Below, in pieces: positions 44,990-52,284 of a DNA stretch of 64,000 bases. Within the stretch, counting starts at the first letter, position 1, and every line of letters begins with the position of its first letter. The notes below the pieces were generated by a model that worked only from the letters and a program-made list of their open reading frames with translations, was not told where the DNA came from and made no database searches. The translations under genes and the position numbers were made by a program. Location: positions 7,204-71,203 of the forward strand of contig CAJUCN010000017.1 of NCBI GenBank assembly GCA_910585005.1, written 5' to 3'. This stretch comes from an uncultured Lachnospiraceae bacterium. Lineage in GTDB: Bacteria; Bacillota; Clostridia; Lachnospirales; Lachnospiraceae.

Positions 44990-45883
44990 ATGTTTATGAC
45001 AGTAAAACAGGCTTCTGAAAAATGGGGCATTTCTGATAGAAGAATTCGAGTTCTTTGCTCTGAAGGGAAAATTCCAGGTGCGTACCAGGAAGGACGCGGT
45101 TGGAAAATTCCTGTGGATGCAAAGAAACCAGCTGATGGTCGTTACAAATCAAAGGAGAGCCTTTTGGCGCAAATCGACCGTAAAAAGGTTGAGTTGGACG
45201 GCAGAAGACCTTTGACAGCGGGCGAAGTGGCAAGGCTTAACGAGGAGTTTATTGTGGAATACACATACAACTCTAACGCCATCGAAGGAAATACACTTAC
45301 TTTGCGCGAAACAGACTTGGTACTCCGAGGTCTCACGATTGACCAGAAACCGTTAAAGGATCACATGGAGGCAGTCGGTCATAAAGAAGCATTTGATTTT
45401 GTGAGTGAACTTGTGAAAGATAATGTTCCGATTAGCGAGAGCATCATCAAACAGATTCACTATCTCGTCCTTGCCGATAAGAAAGAAGACCGTGGTGTCT
45501 ACCGCAGAGTTCCGGTTCGTATTATGGGCGCACAGCATGAACCTGTGCAGCCGTATCTTATTGAACCGAAGATAGAACAGTTGTTGCGTGATTTTGCTGA
45601 AAGTAGAGAGCATATCGTAACAAAATTGGCTCGTTTTCATATCGAGTTTGAGGGCATCCATCCTTTCATTGACGGTAATGGCAGAACCGGAAGACTGCTT
45701 GTAAATCTTGAGTTGATGAAAGCAGGATTTCCACCTATCGACATTAAGTTTACAGATAGAATTGCCTACTACAATGCATTTGATGAGTATCATGTAAAAC
45801 ATAATCTTTCCGCGATGGAAAATCTTTTTGCAGGATATATTAATGCAAGACTGGATATGTATTTAGATATGTTGCAGGACTAA
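44990..45883 (+). CDS. Fic-domain protein with N-terminal HTH (class II Fic)
   Basis: 297 aa. The Fic motif HPFIDGNGRTGR starts at His224 and is complete, so AMP transfer from ATP to a protein hydroxyl is expected. The inhibitory helix motif SNAIEG (Ser95, Glu99) lies before the Fic core, making it class II and self-inhibited. Residues 1-50 look like a MerR/excisionase-type winged HTH (MTVKQASEKWGISDRRIRVL). The ATG at 44990 follows GGAGGGATCG; a TTG at 44975 is less likely. It is first in an operon with a macro-domain gene (30 bp downstream). Confidence 0.92.
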   Translation: MFMTVKQASEKWGISDRRIRVLCSEGKIPGAYQEGRGWKIPVDAKKPADGRYKSKESLLAQIDRKKVELDGRRPLTAGEVARLNEEFIVEYTYNSNAIEGNTLTLRETDLVLRGLTIDQKPLKDHMEAVGHKEAFDFVSELVKDNVPISESIIKQIHYLVLADKKEDRGVYRRVPVRIMGAQHEPVQPYLIEPKIEQLLRDFAESREHIVTKLARFHIEFEGIHPFIDGNGRTGRLLVNLELMKAGFPPIDIKFTDRIAYYNAFDEYHVKHNLSAMENLFAGYINARLDMYLDMLQD

Positions 45884-45913
45884 CCGACCTGCTTTTGAAT
45901 AAGGAGGTCACCT

Positions 45914-46984
45914 ATGCCTTTTGAGATAGTAAGAAATGATATTGTAAATATGCAAGTGGATGCGGTGGTAAACACTGCAAATCCGAACCCTGTCATAGGC
46001 TCCGGCGTTGACAGTGGAATACATAAAAAAGCCGGACATGAGCTGCTTGTGGCAAGACAGAAAATTGGCTGCATTGAGTTCGGTGATGCGGTTATCACTC
46101 CTGGATTTGGATTGGATGCCAAGTACGTTATTCATACGGTAGGTCCCATTTGGGAGGATGGCAACCACGGAGAGGAGCAGATTCTGTCTTCGTGTTACAG
46201 AAAGTCCCTGGCCTTGGCTAAAGAGCATGAGTGTGAGTCTATCGCATTTCCTTTGATAGCCACAGGTAATTATGGCTTTCCGAAGCCTCTCGCTCTGCAA
46301 ATTGCTGTCCGTGAAATCAGCACTTTCCTTTTGGAAAATGAAATGCAGATTTACCTGGTTGTGCTTGGTAAAGAGGCTTTCGTATTGTCGGAGAAACTGT
46401 TCAAGTCCGTCAGTAGCTATATTGATGAAAATTATATCTGCAGCAAAACGCTTGATGAATATGGAACGGAAAGCGTATATGGTTCACGGCTTGAAACAAG
46501 GCGGATAAGAGAACGGCTGAAACGGAACAATCGAATCCGTGAGGATATTTGTCCGTCACAAGCATTGGAAGAGTGCCTTGATATGTCCATTGGGGCAGCA
46601 GTTCCAATGGACTCTGATGATTGGGGACAGTTATTGAAAGATCTGGATGCAGGTTTTTCTGAAACGCTTCTGCAACTTATCGACCGCACTGGAAAGAAAG
46701 ACTCTGAAATCTACAAAAAAGCCAATGTGGACAGAAAACTGTTCACGAAAATCCAAAATAATATGGATTACAAGCCATCCAAGACAACTGCACTGGCTTT
46801 TGCCTTTGCGTTGGAACTGGATATTAATGAAGCAAAAGACTTCATTGGAAGAGCAGGCTTTGCCCTCTCTCACAGTAGCAAATTTGATGTGATTGTGGAG
46901 TATTTCCTGGTAAACAGAAACTACAATGTATTTGAATTGAATGAGGTTCTGTTTGCTTTTGCCCAACCGCTTATCGGTGCATAA
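45914..46984 (+). CDS. Macro-domain protein with C-terminal HTH-like domain
   Basis: 356 aa. Residues 1-175 form a macro domain: NTAN (20-23), the GSGVDSGIHKKAG ligand loop and LIATGNYGFP, the second ADP-ribose loop. Macro domains bind or remove ADP-ribose. After a linker, residues 235-356 form a helical domain with DSEIYKKANVDRKLFTKIQN, which resembles an XRE-like HTH. This fusion also occurs next to VWA and ADP-ribosylglycohydrolase genes in other Firmicutes (from memory). AAGGAGG precedes the ATG. It likely reads ADP-ribosylated targets. Confidence 0.88.
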   Translation: MPFEIVRNDIVNMQVDAVVNTANPNPVIGSGVDSGIHKKAGHELLVARQKIGCIEFGDAVITPGFGLDAKYVIHTVGPIWEDGNHGEEQILSSCYRKSLALAKEHECESIAFPLIATGNYGFPKPLALQIAVREISTFLLENEMQIYLVVLGKEAFVLSEKLFKSVSSYIDENYICSKTLDEYGTESVYGSRLETRRIRERLKRNNRIREDICPSQALEECLDMSIGAAVPMDSDDWGQLLKDLDAGFSETLLQLIDRTGKKDSEIYKKANVDRKLFTKIQNNMDYKPSKTTALAFAFALELDINEAKDFIGRAGFALSHSSKFDVIVEYFLVNRNYNVFELNEVLFAFAQPLIGA

Positions 46985-46988
46985 AAAT

Positions 46989-47053
46989 GTCGCATACCAT
47001 GCGACCATTCATTCTCCTGTTTTCTTATAATGAAATCACAATAAAAAACAGGA
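46989..47053 (+). promoter_or_regulatory. Hairpins between the macro and VWA genes
   Basis: GTCGCAT-ACC-ATGCGAC (46989-47005) is a perfect 7-bp stem right after the macro stop. TCCTGTTTT (47015-47023) is the reverse complement of AAAACAGGA (47045-47053), which contains the start of the VWA ribosome binding site, so pairing would hide it. A TATAAT (47026-47031) lies in the loop, so either a promoter or a leader hairpin is possible. Confidence 0.5.
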
Positions 47054-47064
47054 GGATTTCAAAA

Positions 47065-47708
47065 ATGACAGAACTTATATTTATTTTAGACCGCAGTGGT
47101 TCCATGCCGGGACTGGAAAAAGACACTATCGGAGGATTCAACTCCATGTTGGTAAAGCAGCGTAAGGAGTCGGGTAATGCCGTAGTATCCACAGTGCTGT
47201 TTGACAATGAAACAGAGGTAATTCATGACCGTGTTGCTATTGCAGACGTACCGAACCTTACTGATAAAGAATATTTCGTATGCAATATTTCGTATGTGGC
47301 TGCACAGCACTTTTAGATGCTGTTGGTGGTGTAATCCATCATATCGGGAATGTTCACAAATATGCCCGTAAAGAAGATGCGCCGGAAAAGACCCTCTTTA
47401 TCATCACCACTGATGGTATGGAAAATGCCAGCCATCGTTATACCTACGATAAGGTGCGCCATATGATTGAGCGTCAAAAAGAGCGTCACGGTTGGGAGTT
47501 TCTTTTCCTTGGAGCAAACATCGACGCAGCGGTAGAAGCCAGAAAATCGATGGCTGCCAACTATCACTGTGATGAGGTTGGAACGGCACTCAACTACGAA
47601 GTCATTAGCGAGGCAATTACCAGCGTAAGAGCGTGTGCAGCGCCGCTTAGTGCTGACTGGAAAAAGAAGATTGATGCGGATTATAAGAAAAGAGGTGGCG
47701 AGAGATGA
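47065..47708 (+). pseudogene. VWA-domain protein, frameshifted by a 14-bp tandem duplication
   Basis: The first part (47065 on) reads MTELIFILDRSGSMPGLEKD with the MIDAS residues D9, S11 and S13. It runs to a stop at 47314. The second part continues in another frame from CGCTALLDAVGGVIHHIGNV to 47708, with FIITTDGMENASH and WEFLFLGANID. The break is an exact tandem copy: AATATTTCGTATG at 47270 and again at 47284. Removing 14 bp gives an unbroken ~208-aa protein. VWA proteins bind partners through a metal. Listed as a broken gene, but reversible slippage is possible. Confidence 0.85.
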
Positions 47709-48508
47709 TTGGAGCAATCTTAGGTGATATCATCGGTAGTCCTTATGAATTTGACTGTGGTAACAAGAGCAAAGATTTCCCTTTGTTCTCCCGAAAATCT
47801 ACCTATACGGATGATACCGTAATGACTTTGGCGGTTGGTCTGACTATTCTTGATGCACAGCCGAGTGCTTCGGATGATTGGATTTTGCGAATCCTTGCTA
47901 ACGGTATGCGTCAGTTTGGAAAGATGTATCCGAATGCCGGGTACGGAGGAATGTTCCGACAGTGGCTCCGTAATCCTGAGTGCCAGGCTTATAATAGTTT
48001 TGGCAATGGTTCTGCAATGCGTGTTTCCACGGTAGCATGGTTATATAACGATATCGATGCTGTCAGACACGCAGCAAAGCTTTCTGCCGAAGTTACCCAC
48101 AATCATCTGGAAGGAATCAAGGGTGCTGAAGCAACTGCTAGTGCTATTTTTCTGGCAAGAACCGGACACAGCAAAGCGGAAATTAAAGAATTTATTGGAC
48201 ACGAATTTGTTTATGAGTTGAATCGTACTTGCGATGAAATCAGACCAGGATATTTTCATACAGAAACCTGCATGGAAACCGTGCCGGAAGCCATCACGGC
48301 TTTCTTGGAAGGAAACAGCTTTGAAGATGTTATCCGTACCGCTGTATCCCTCGGTGGTGACTGTGATACACTGGCAGCAATTGCGGGCAGCATTGCAGAA
48401 GGCTTCTATGGCGTCCCTGCTGAACTGAAGGAAGAATGCTATAAACGTCTGCCGGAGCCGTTGCTTAAGGTGTTGAATGCGTTTGAGGAGTACCTCGACC
48501 GAAGATAA
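47705..48508 (+). CDS. ADP-ribosylglycohydrolase family protein (DraG/ARH type)
   Basis: 267 aa. It removes ADP-ribose from proteins or small molecules. Dinuclear magnesium residues are in TDDT (35-38) and GGDCDT (219-222 for the DCDT part), both complete. The start MIGAILGDIIGSPYEF is canonical for the family. Its ATG overlaps the VWA stop (ATGA at 47705-47708), so translation is coupled to the VWA second frame. With the macro protein it gives two ADP-ribose-handling proteins in one operon. Confidence 0.92.
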   Translation: MIGAILGDIIGSPYEFDCGNKSKDFPLFSRKSTYTDDTVMTLAVGLTILDAQPSASDDWILRILANGMRQFGKMYPNAGYGGMFRQWLRNPECQAYNSFGNGSAMRVSTVAWLYNDIDAVRHAAKLSAEVTHNHLEGIKGAEATASAIFLARTGHSKAEIKEFIGHEFVYELNRTCDEIRPGYFHTETCMETVPEAITAFLEGNSFEDVIRTAVSLGGDCDTLAAIAGSIAEGFYGVPAELKEECYKRLPEPLLKVLNAFEEYLDRR

Positions 48509-48604
48509 TATTGCTGAATGTATGCTGGATAGTAAAGCATAGTGACAGCAACCGATAATTTTACAACAACTTCAAAATAGAATTACTGAAAAGAGGAAAA
48601 GACT

Positions 48605-49291
48605 ATGTTTTACGAACCGCAGACATTGATTATTGTATATAAGGATGAGATGCTTGCCAACCAAATGAAAAAGATGATTGAAACCAAGGATGATACTGCA
48701 GATTCCGTAACCGGAACATGTGATAATAGTATCAACGTGGTTGCATGGACTGAAAAGGTGTGGCTTGCAAATAAGAAGGCCGGAAATATCACATCAAAGG
48801 TTCTCTTCTTGGGTGATATTAAGGGAGTAGATAAACTGATTCCAGTGCTTGATGTTAAGTTTGACAGGCATGGTATCCGTTATGGATGGGCTGGTAACCA
48901 GGCGGTCATCTATGTGTCTCCAAGTGAGATTAAATCCATTGATAGTTATCGTGCTTTTCATGAAGAATTGGAAACGTTGCCTGCGCCGCAGGTGGTTAAG
49001 GACGCCATTAAACCAAAGGCCGTAGTTAAGTCTGAAACAGAATCTGTAGAGGAAATGCTGGTTGAAATTCAGCCTGCTGAATCAGAGAAAAAAGGCTTTT
49101 TTGCCAAAGGGAAACATATAGCGAAGAAAGTCGGTCATACCATCGGAGATGCTGTCACAGATGCAAGTGAACGTGCTATGGTTTTCTCAGAAGAGAACTT
49201 CAGAAACAAGAAAGAGATGGAACGTCAAATGCTGTTCTTTGGAGTGATTAGTCTTTACAACGAGGGACTTGAAACGTTCATGAAATCATAA
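48605..49291 (+). CDS. Unknown protein in the ADP-ribose operon (228 aa)
   Basis: I do not recognise this family. Residues 1-115 look like a folded alpha/beta domain with many short strands (LIIVYKDEM, KVLFLGDI, GNQAVIYVS). A proline/glutamate linker follows (about 125-160). Then comes a basic, helix-rich tail beginning KKGFFAKGKHIAKKVGHTIG and ending FFGVISLYNEGLETFM. GAGGAAAAG precedes the ATG. It sits 96 bp after the ADP-ribosylglycohydrolase gene and 11 bp before the next gene, so it belongs to the same set. The N-terminal part could sense a nucleotide; this is a guess. Confidence 0.7.
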   Translation: MFYEPQTLIIVYKDEMLANQMKKMIETKDDTADSVTGTCDNSINVVAWTEKVWLANKKAGNITSKVLFLGDIKGVDKLIPVLDVKFDRHGIRYGWAGNQAVIYVSPSEIKSIDSYRAFHEELETLPAPQVVKDAIKPKAVVKSETESVEEMLVEIQPAESEKKGFFAKGKHIAKKVGHTIGDAVTDASERAMVFSEENFRNKKEMERQMLFFGVISLYNEGLETFMKS

Positions 49292-49302
49292 AGGTGATGT
49301 GT

Positions 49303-50802
49303 ATGGCAGAATTACAGGATGTAAGATACGGCTGGGATTTTATGGCCAAGCTGATGGGTGCTGACTTGGCAGGTAGAAGTGCTTACACAGACTATGCCTC
49401 CAACGTATTGCAGAATCAGCAGATAGCCGCTCAAAATTTACATATACAAGAGATTAATGCGGCAATCGATGAATTGGCGACAAGTATAAACGAGCATCCA
49501 CACTTGAATTTGGGTGTGGAGCAGTTTAAAGGATATGTGGCTGAAGAATTTGTTTCAGGTACTTTCAATATCGATGCCCTTAGAAAAGGTTCTAAGCACA
49601 TGGCTTTTACACTGCAGGACAATGGCTACGGTAGTGTTGATATCGGTACTAACTTTGGAAAAAGTTACAGTCTGAAATATGCTAATGTAGCTGAAAAAGC
49701 TGAAAATTATCAAGCAGTCTTAAACGGAGATACACGCTTGTCAAAGTATCAAGGGCAGGAACGACTAATTGCACCAGAACAGGTTGACGAGGCAAAAGCT
49801 TGGGCAGCAAGACGAGCCGCTAAAGATATGTACACCAGACCCGATGCGGCAGCGGCTCATAAAGACACTGGAAAACATTTGGTAGGTGTCGTTTCTGATG
49901 GAGAGGGTGTACAGAGCCAGGAGTTATCTATTAAGGGATCAAAAGCAATCGCAAAGGAAGCGAAGAACGGTGGCTTTGACCCGGAGAAACATGGTATCAC
50001 CAAGGATGCATATCTTGCGGAAGTTAGAGTTGATTATCTTAACCAGGCAGTGAAGGCGGGGTTAACAGCAGCAACGATTACTGCCATCACACAGTTGGTT
50101 CCGGAGTTGTATAAGGCGATTGACTATTTGATAAAGAACGGAGAAATTGATGTAAATCAGTTTGAGAAAGCGGGCGGTAAGGTTATCTCCACAAGCGGTG
50201 AAGTATTCCTTCGTGGTTCTATTGCATATGGTGTAGAAATGGCAATTCAAGAAGGTCTTCTCGGCGATGGTTTGAAAGCGGTTAATCCATCTTTGGTCGG
50301 TGTTGTTGTGACCGTTGTTCTCGGAACAATCAAGAATAGCATTCTTGTTGCGGCAGGAAAAATGACATCAGCAGAAATGGGTGTCCAATTTGTTGATACG
50401 CTTGTTGTTTCATCGGGATATTTGGTTTCTATGAAAATTGGTGGTGCCATTGCACAGGCCTTGTTCCCAGAATTGCCGGGCATTGGCTTTGGGATTGGCA
50501 GTCTGTTAGGTTGCTCTGTTGCTGCTGTGTATAACATCGGAAAGAAAAAGCTCATCTCGTTCTGTGTGGACACTGGATTTACTTGTTTTGGTTTGGTAGA
50601 ACAGAACTATGAACTTCCTGATGAGGTGCTAAAGGAACTCGGCATTGATACCGTGAAAATTGGCAAAGCCAAAGTCGGAACAACGCAAATAAAAAGAACG
50701 GAGCCTATCACTAATGTGGGTAGGACATCCTATGAAACTGTTAATATGACCGTTTTGCGTAGAGGTGTGATCGGGGTTAATAAAATAGGGTATGTTCTTT
50801 AG
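49303..50802 (+). CDS. Unknown large protein with glycine-rich hydrophobic region (499 aa)
   Basis: I do not recognise this family. The ATG at 49303 lies 6 bp after AAAGGTG. Residues 1-130 are helical (HIQEINAAIDELATSINE) and include the GYVAEEFVSGTFN segment. The region from about residue 245 to 430 carries several hydrophobic, Gly/Ala-rich helices (LTAATITAITQLV, LVGVVVTVVLGTIKNSILVA, VSMKIGGAIAQALF, GIGFGIGSLLGCSVAAVYNI), as in glycine-zipper pore formers. The C-terminus (about 430-499) is a small beta-rich tail. It may insert in membranes. It is between the 228-aa gene and DUF4268. Confidence 0.7.
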   Translation: MAELQDVRYGWDFMAKLMGADLAGRSAYTDYASNVLQNQQIAAQNLHIQEINAAIDELATSINEHPHLNLGVEQFKGYVAEEFVSGTFNIDALRKGSKHMAFTLQDNGYGSVDIGTNFGKSYSLKYANVAEKAENYQAVLNGDTRLSKYQGQERLIAPEQVDEAKAWAARRAAKDMYTRPDAAAAHKDTGKHLVGVVSDGEGVQSQELSIKGSKAIAKEAKNGGFDPEKHGITKDAYLAEVRVDYLNQAVKAGLTAATITAITQLVPELYKAIDYLIKNGEIDVNQFEKAGGKVISTSGEVFLRGSIAYGVEMAIQEGLLGDGLKAVNPSLVGVVVTVVLGTIKNSILVAAGKMTSAEMGVQFVDTLVVSSGYLVSMKIGGAIAQALFPELPGIGFGIGSLLGCSVAAVYNIGKKKLISFCVDTGFTCFGLVEQNYELPDEVLKELGIDTVKIGKAKVGTTQIKRTEPITNVGRTSYETVNMTVLRRGVIGVNKIGYVL

Positions 50803-50819
50803 TCAGGAGGATTAGGACA

Positions 50820-51746
50820 ATGATAAATTTAGGAAAATTGAAGGAAATAAAAGATTTGCGAAAGGTATGGCTGCATGAGGCATTGGACTTTACTCCTTGG
50901 CTTGCAGAAGAGGATAATCTTGCGTTGCTGGCGGATGCTGTTGGCTTGGAGATAACCATCGATGAGACTGAGTCCAGCGTTGGGGATTTTAATGTTGATA
51001 TTTATGCAATGGAGACTGGAACTGACAGAAAAATCATTATTGAAAATCAGCTTGAGGATACCAACCATGACCACTTAGGTAAATTGATAACATATGCGTC
51101 TGGCAAATCCGCTGATATTGTCATTTGGGTTGTTAAAAGAGCGCGTGAAGAACATCGTGCTGCCATCGAATGGCTGAACAATCATACCGATGAGAATATT
51201 GCATTCTTCCTGGTAGAAATCAAGTTGTATCAAATCGGCAATTCAGATATTGCCGTTAAATTTGAAGTGGTAGAAAAGCCAAATGACTGGACGAAGGAGA
51301 TTAAAAGAAATACAAGCAATTCCCCTACGCTGCAGGCAAGATATGATTATTGGGTTGCTTTTAATGATTATGCGTTCCAAAACAATGCGTTTTCAAAGCA
51401 GTTCAATAAGCGAAAGGCAAGTACGGACCATTGGATGACAATGAGTGTGGGTTCATCAGCTTGTCATATCAGCATTAATCAAATTCGAAAGGATAATCTG
51501 ATTGTAGTTGAGTGGTACATTTCTGATGATAAGGAGTTATTTCATAAGTTCAACGCACACAAGGTGGAAATTGAAGCAGAAATGGATATGAAACTTGATT
51601 GGCGAGAATTGCCTGACAAGAAGGCCAGTCGAATACTTATTACTCATCCAGCGGATTTTGAAAATAAGGATAAATGGTCTGAGCAGTTTGATTGGGTAGT
51701 AGATGTTGCTTTGAAAATGAAAAAAGTGTTTAAGAAATATTTGTAG
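50820..51746 (+). CDS. DUF4268 domain protein, PD-(D/E)XK nuclease-like
   Basis: 308 aa. The N-terminal half contains VDIYAMETGTDRKIIIENQL followed by EDTNHDHLGKLITYASG, the D-x(n)-ExQ arrangement of PD-(D/E)XK-fold proteins. DUF4268 proteins are common beside restriction and other defence genes. The C-terminal half (about 165-308) is the DUF4268 domain proper. AGGAGG precedes the ATG. It ends the operon, with a terminator after it. Nuclease activity is inferred from the motif only. Confidence 0.82.
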   Translation: MINLGKLKEIKDLRKVWLHEALDFTPWLAEEDNLALLADAVGLEITIDETESSVGDFNVDIYAMETGTDRKIIIENQLEDTNHDHLGKLITYASGKSADIVIWVVKRAREEHRAAIEWLNNHTDENIAFFLVEIKLYQIGNSDIAVKFEVVEKPNDWTKEIKRNTSNSPTLQARYDYWVAFNDYAFQNNAFSKQFNKRKASTDHWMTMSVGSSACHISINQIRKDNLIVVEWYISDDKELFHKFNAHKVEIEAEMDMKLDWRELPDKKASRILITHPADFENKDKWSEQFDWVVDVALKMKKVFKKYL

Positions 51747-51769
51747 TGTATAATAAGTGATAATGAGAT

Positions 51770-51818
51770 AAATCCGAGGGTTGAGGGAGTGATTCCTTTT
51801 GACTCTCGGATTTTGCTT
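51770..51818 (+). terminator. Terminator after the DUF4268 gene
   Basis: AAATCCGAG (51770-51778) and CTCGGATTT (51805-51813), 9-bp perfect stem, then TGCTTTT. It separates the two conflict operons. Confidence 0.8.
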
Positions 51819-51857
51819 TTGGGTATCCATCTTGGCTTGAAAAGAATAAGATTAATA

Positions 51858-51939
51858 CGCAAAACTTCAATCACACAAGTGGATTTAATTTTGCGTTCGC
51901 AAAACTTTATAGACTTTTGCGTAATTTTGTGATATAATA
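51858..51939 (+). promoter_or_regulatory. Promoter and four-half-site operator of the McrBC-like operon
   Basis: Half-sites of the type ACGCAAAA: ACGCAAAACTT at 51858, the palindrome TTTTGCG-TT-CGCAAAA at 51890-51905, and CTTTTGCGTAA at 51915-51925. The -10 is TATAAT (51934-51939) with TG one base upstream. A weak -35 (TAGACT, 51911-51916) lies 17 bp before it and overlaps the last half-site. The layout is that of a controller-protein operator, and the next gene encodes a small XRE regulator. Confidence 0.7.
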
Positions 51940-52035
51940 TTCAACAGAGAAGTTTGCACCTCGAAAAAACGGAAATTACAGATATTCGTGAGTGCATAAG
52001 AATGAAAATGGGGTCAAAATATGGAGGTAAAGCGA

Positions 52036-52284
52036 ATGCGTTTTAGCTACAATAAATTGTGGAAATTATTAATAGACCGAGGAATAAATAAAAAGACCTT
52101 GCGTGAGACGAGTGGTATCAGTGCTACATCTGTTGCTAAACTCGGAAAAGGTGGCAATGTCAATACAGATGTGCTGCTTAGGATATGTGATGCACTTAAC
52201 TGTGATGTTGGAGACATCATGGAATTTGTTCGAGAAGATAAATTTGACGAACAGGAACGAAAGGATGCACTTACCAATGGGTAA
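52036..52284 (+). CDS. Small XRE-family HTH regulator, likely R-M controller protein
   Basis: 82 aa, almost entirely one Cro/CI helix-turn-helix: LWKLLIDRGINKKTLRETSG and KGGNVNTDVLLRICDALNCD. The ATG at 52036 is 8 bp after GGAGG; the Met at 52021 is inside the binding site. Size and place (first gene, overlapping the methylase start) are those of controller proteins that delay restriction until DNA is methylated. The palindromes at 51858-51925 are the probable binding sites. Confidence 0.85.
   Translation: MRFSYNKLWKLLIDRGINKKTLRETSGISATSVAKLGKGGNVNTDVLLRICDALNCDVGDIMEFVREDKFDEQERKDALTNG

Noticed and set aside
44899..51746. DarTG-type toxin-antitoxin system
   Set aside because: The macro domain is present but no DarT-like ADP-ribosyltransferase is encoded nearby.
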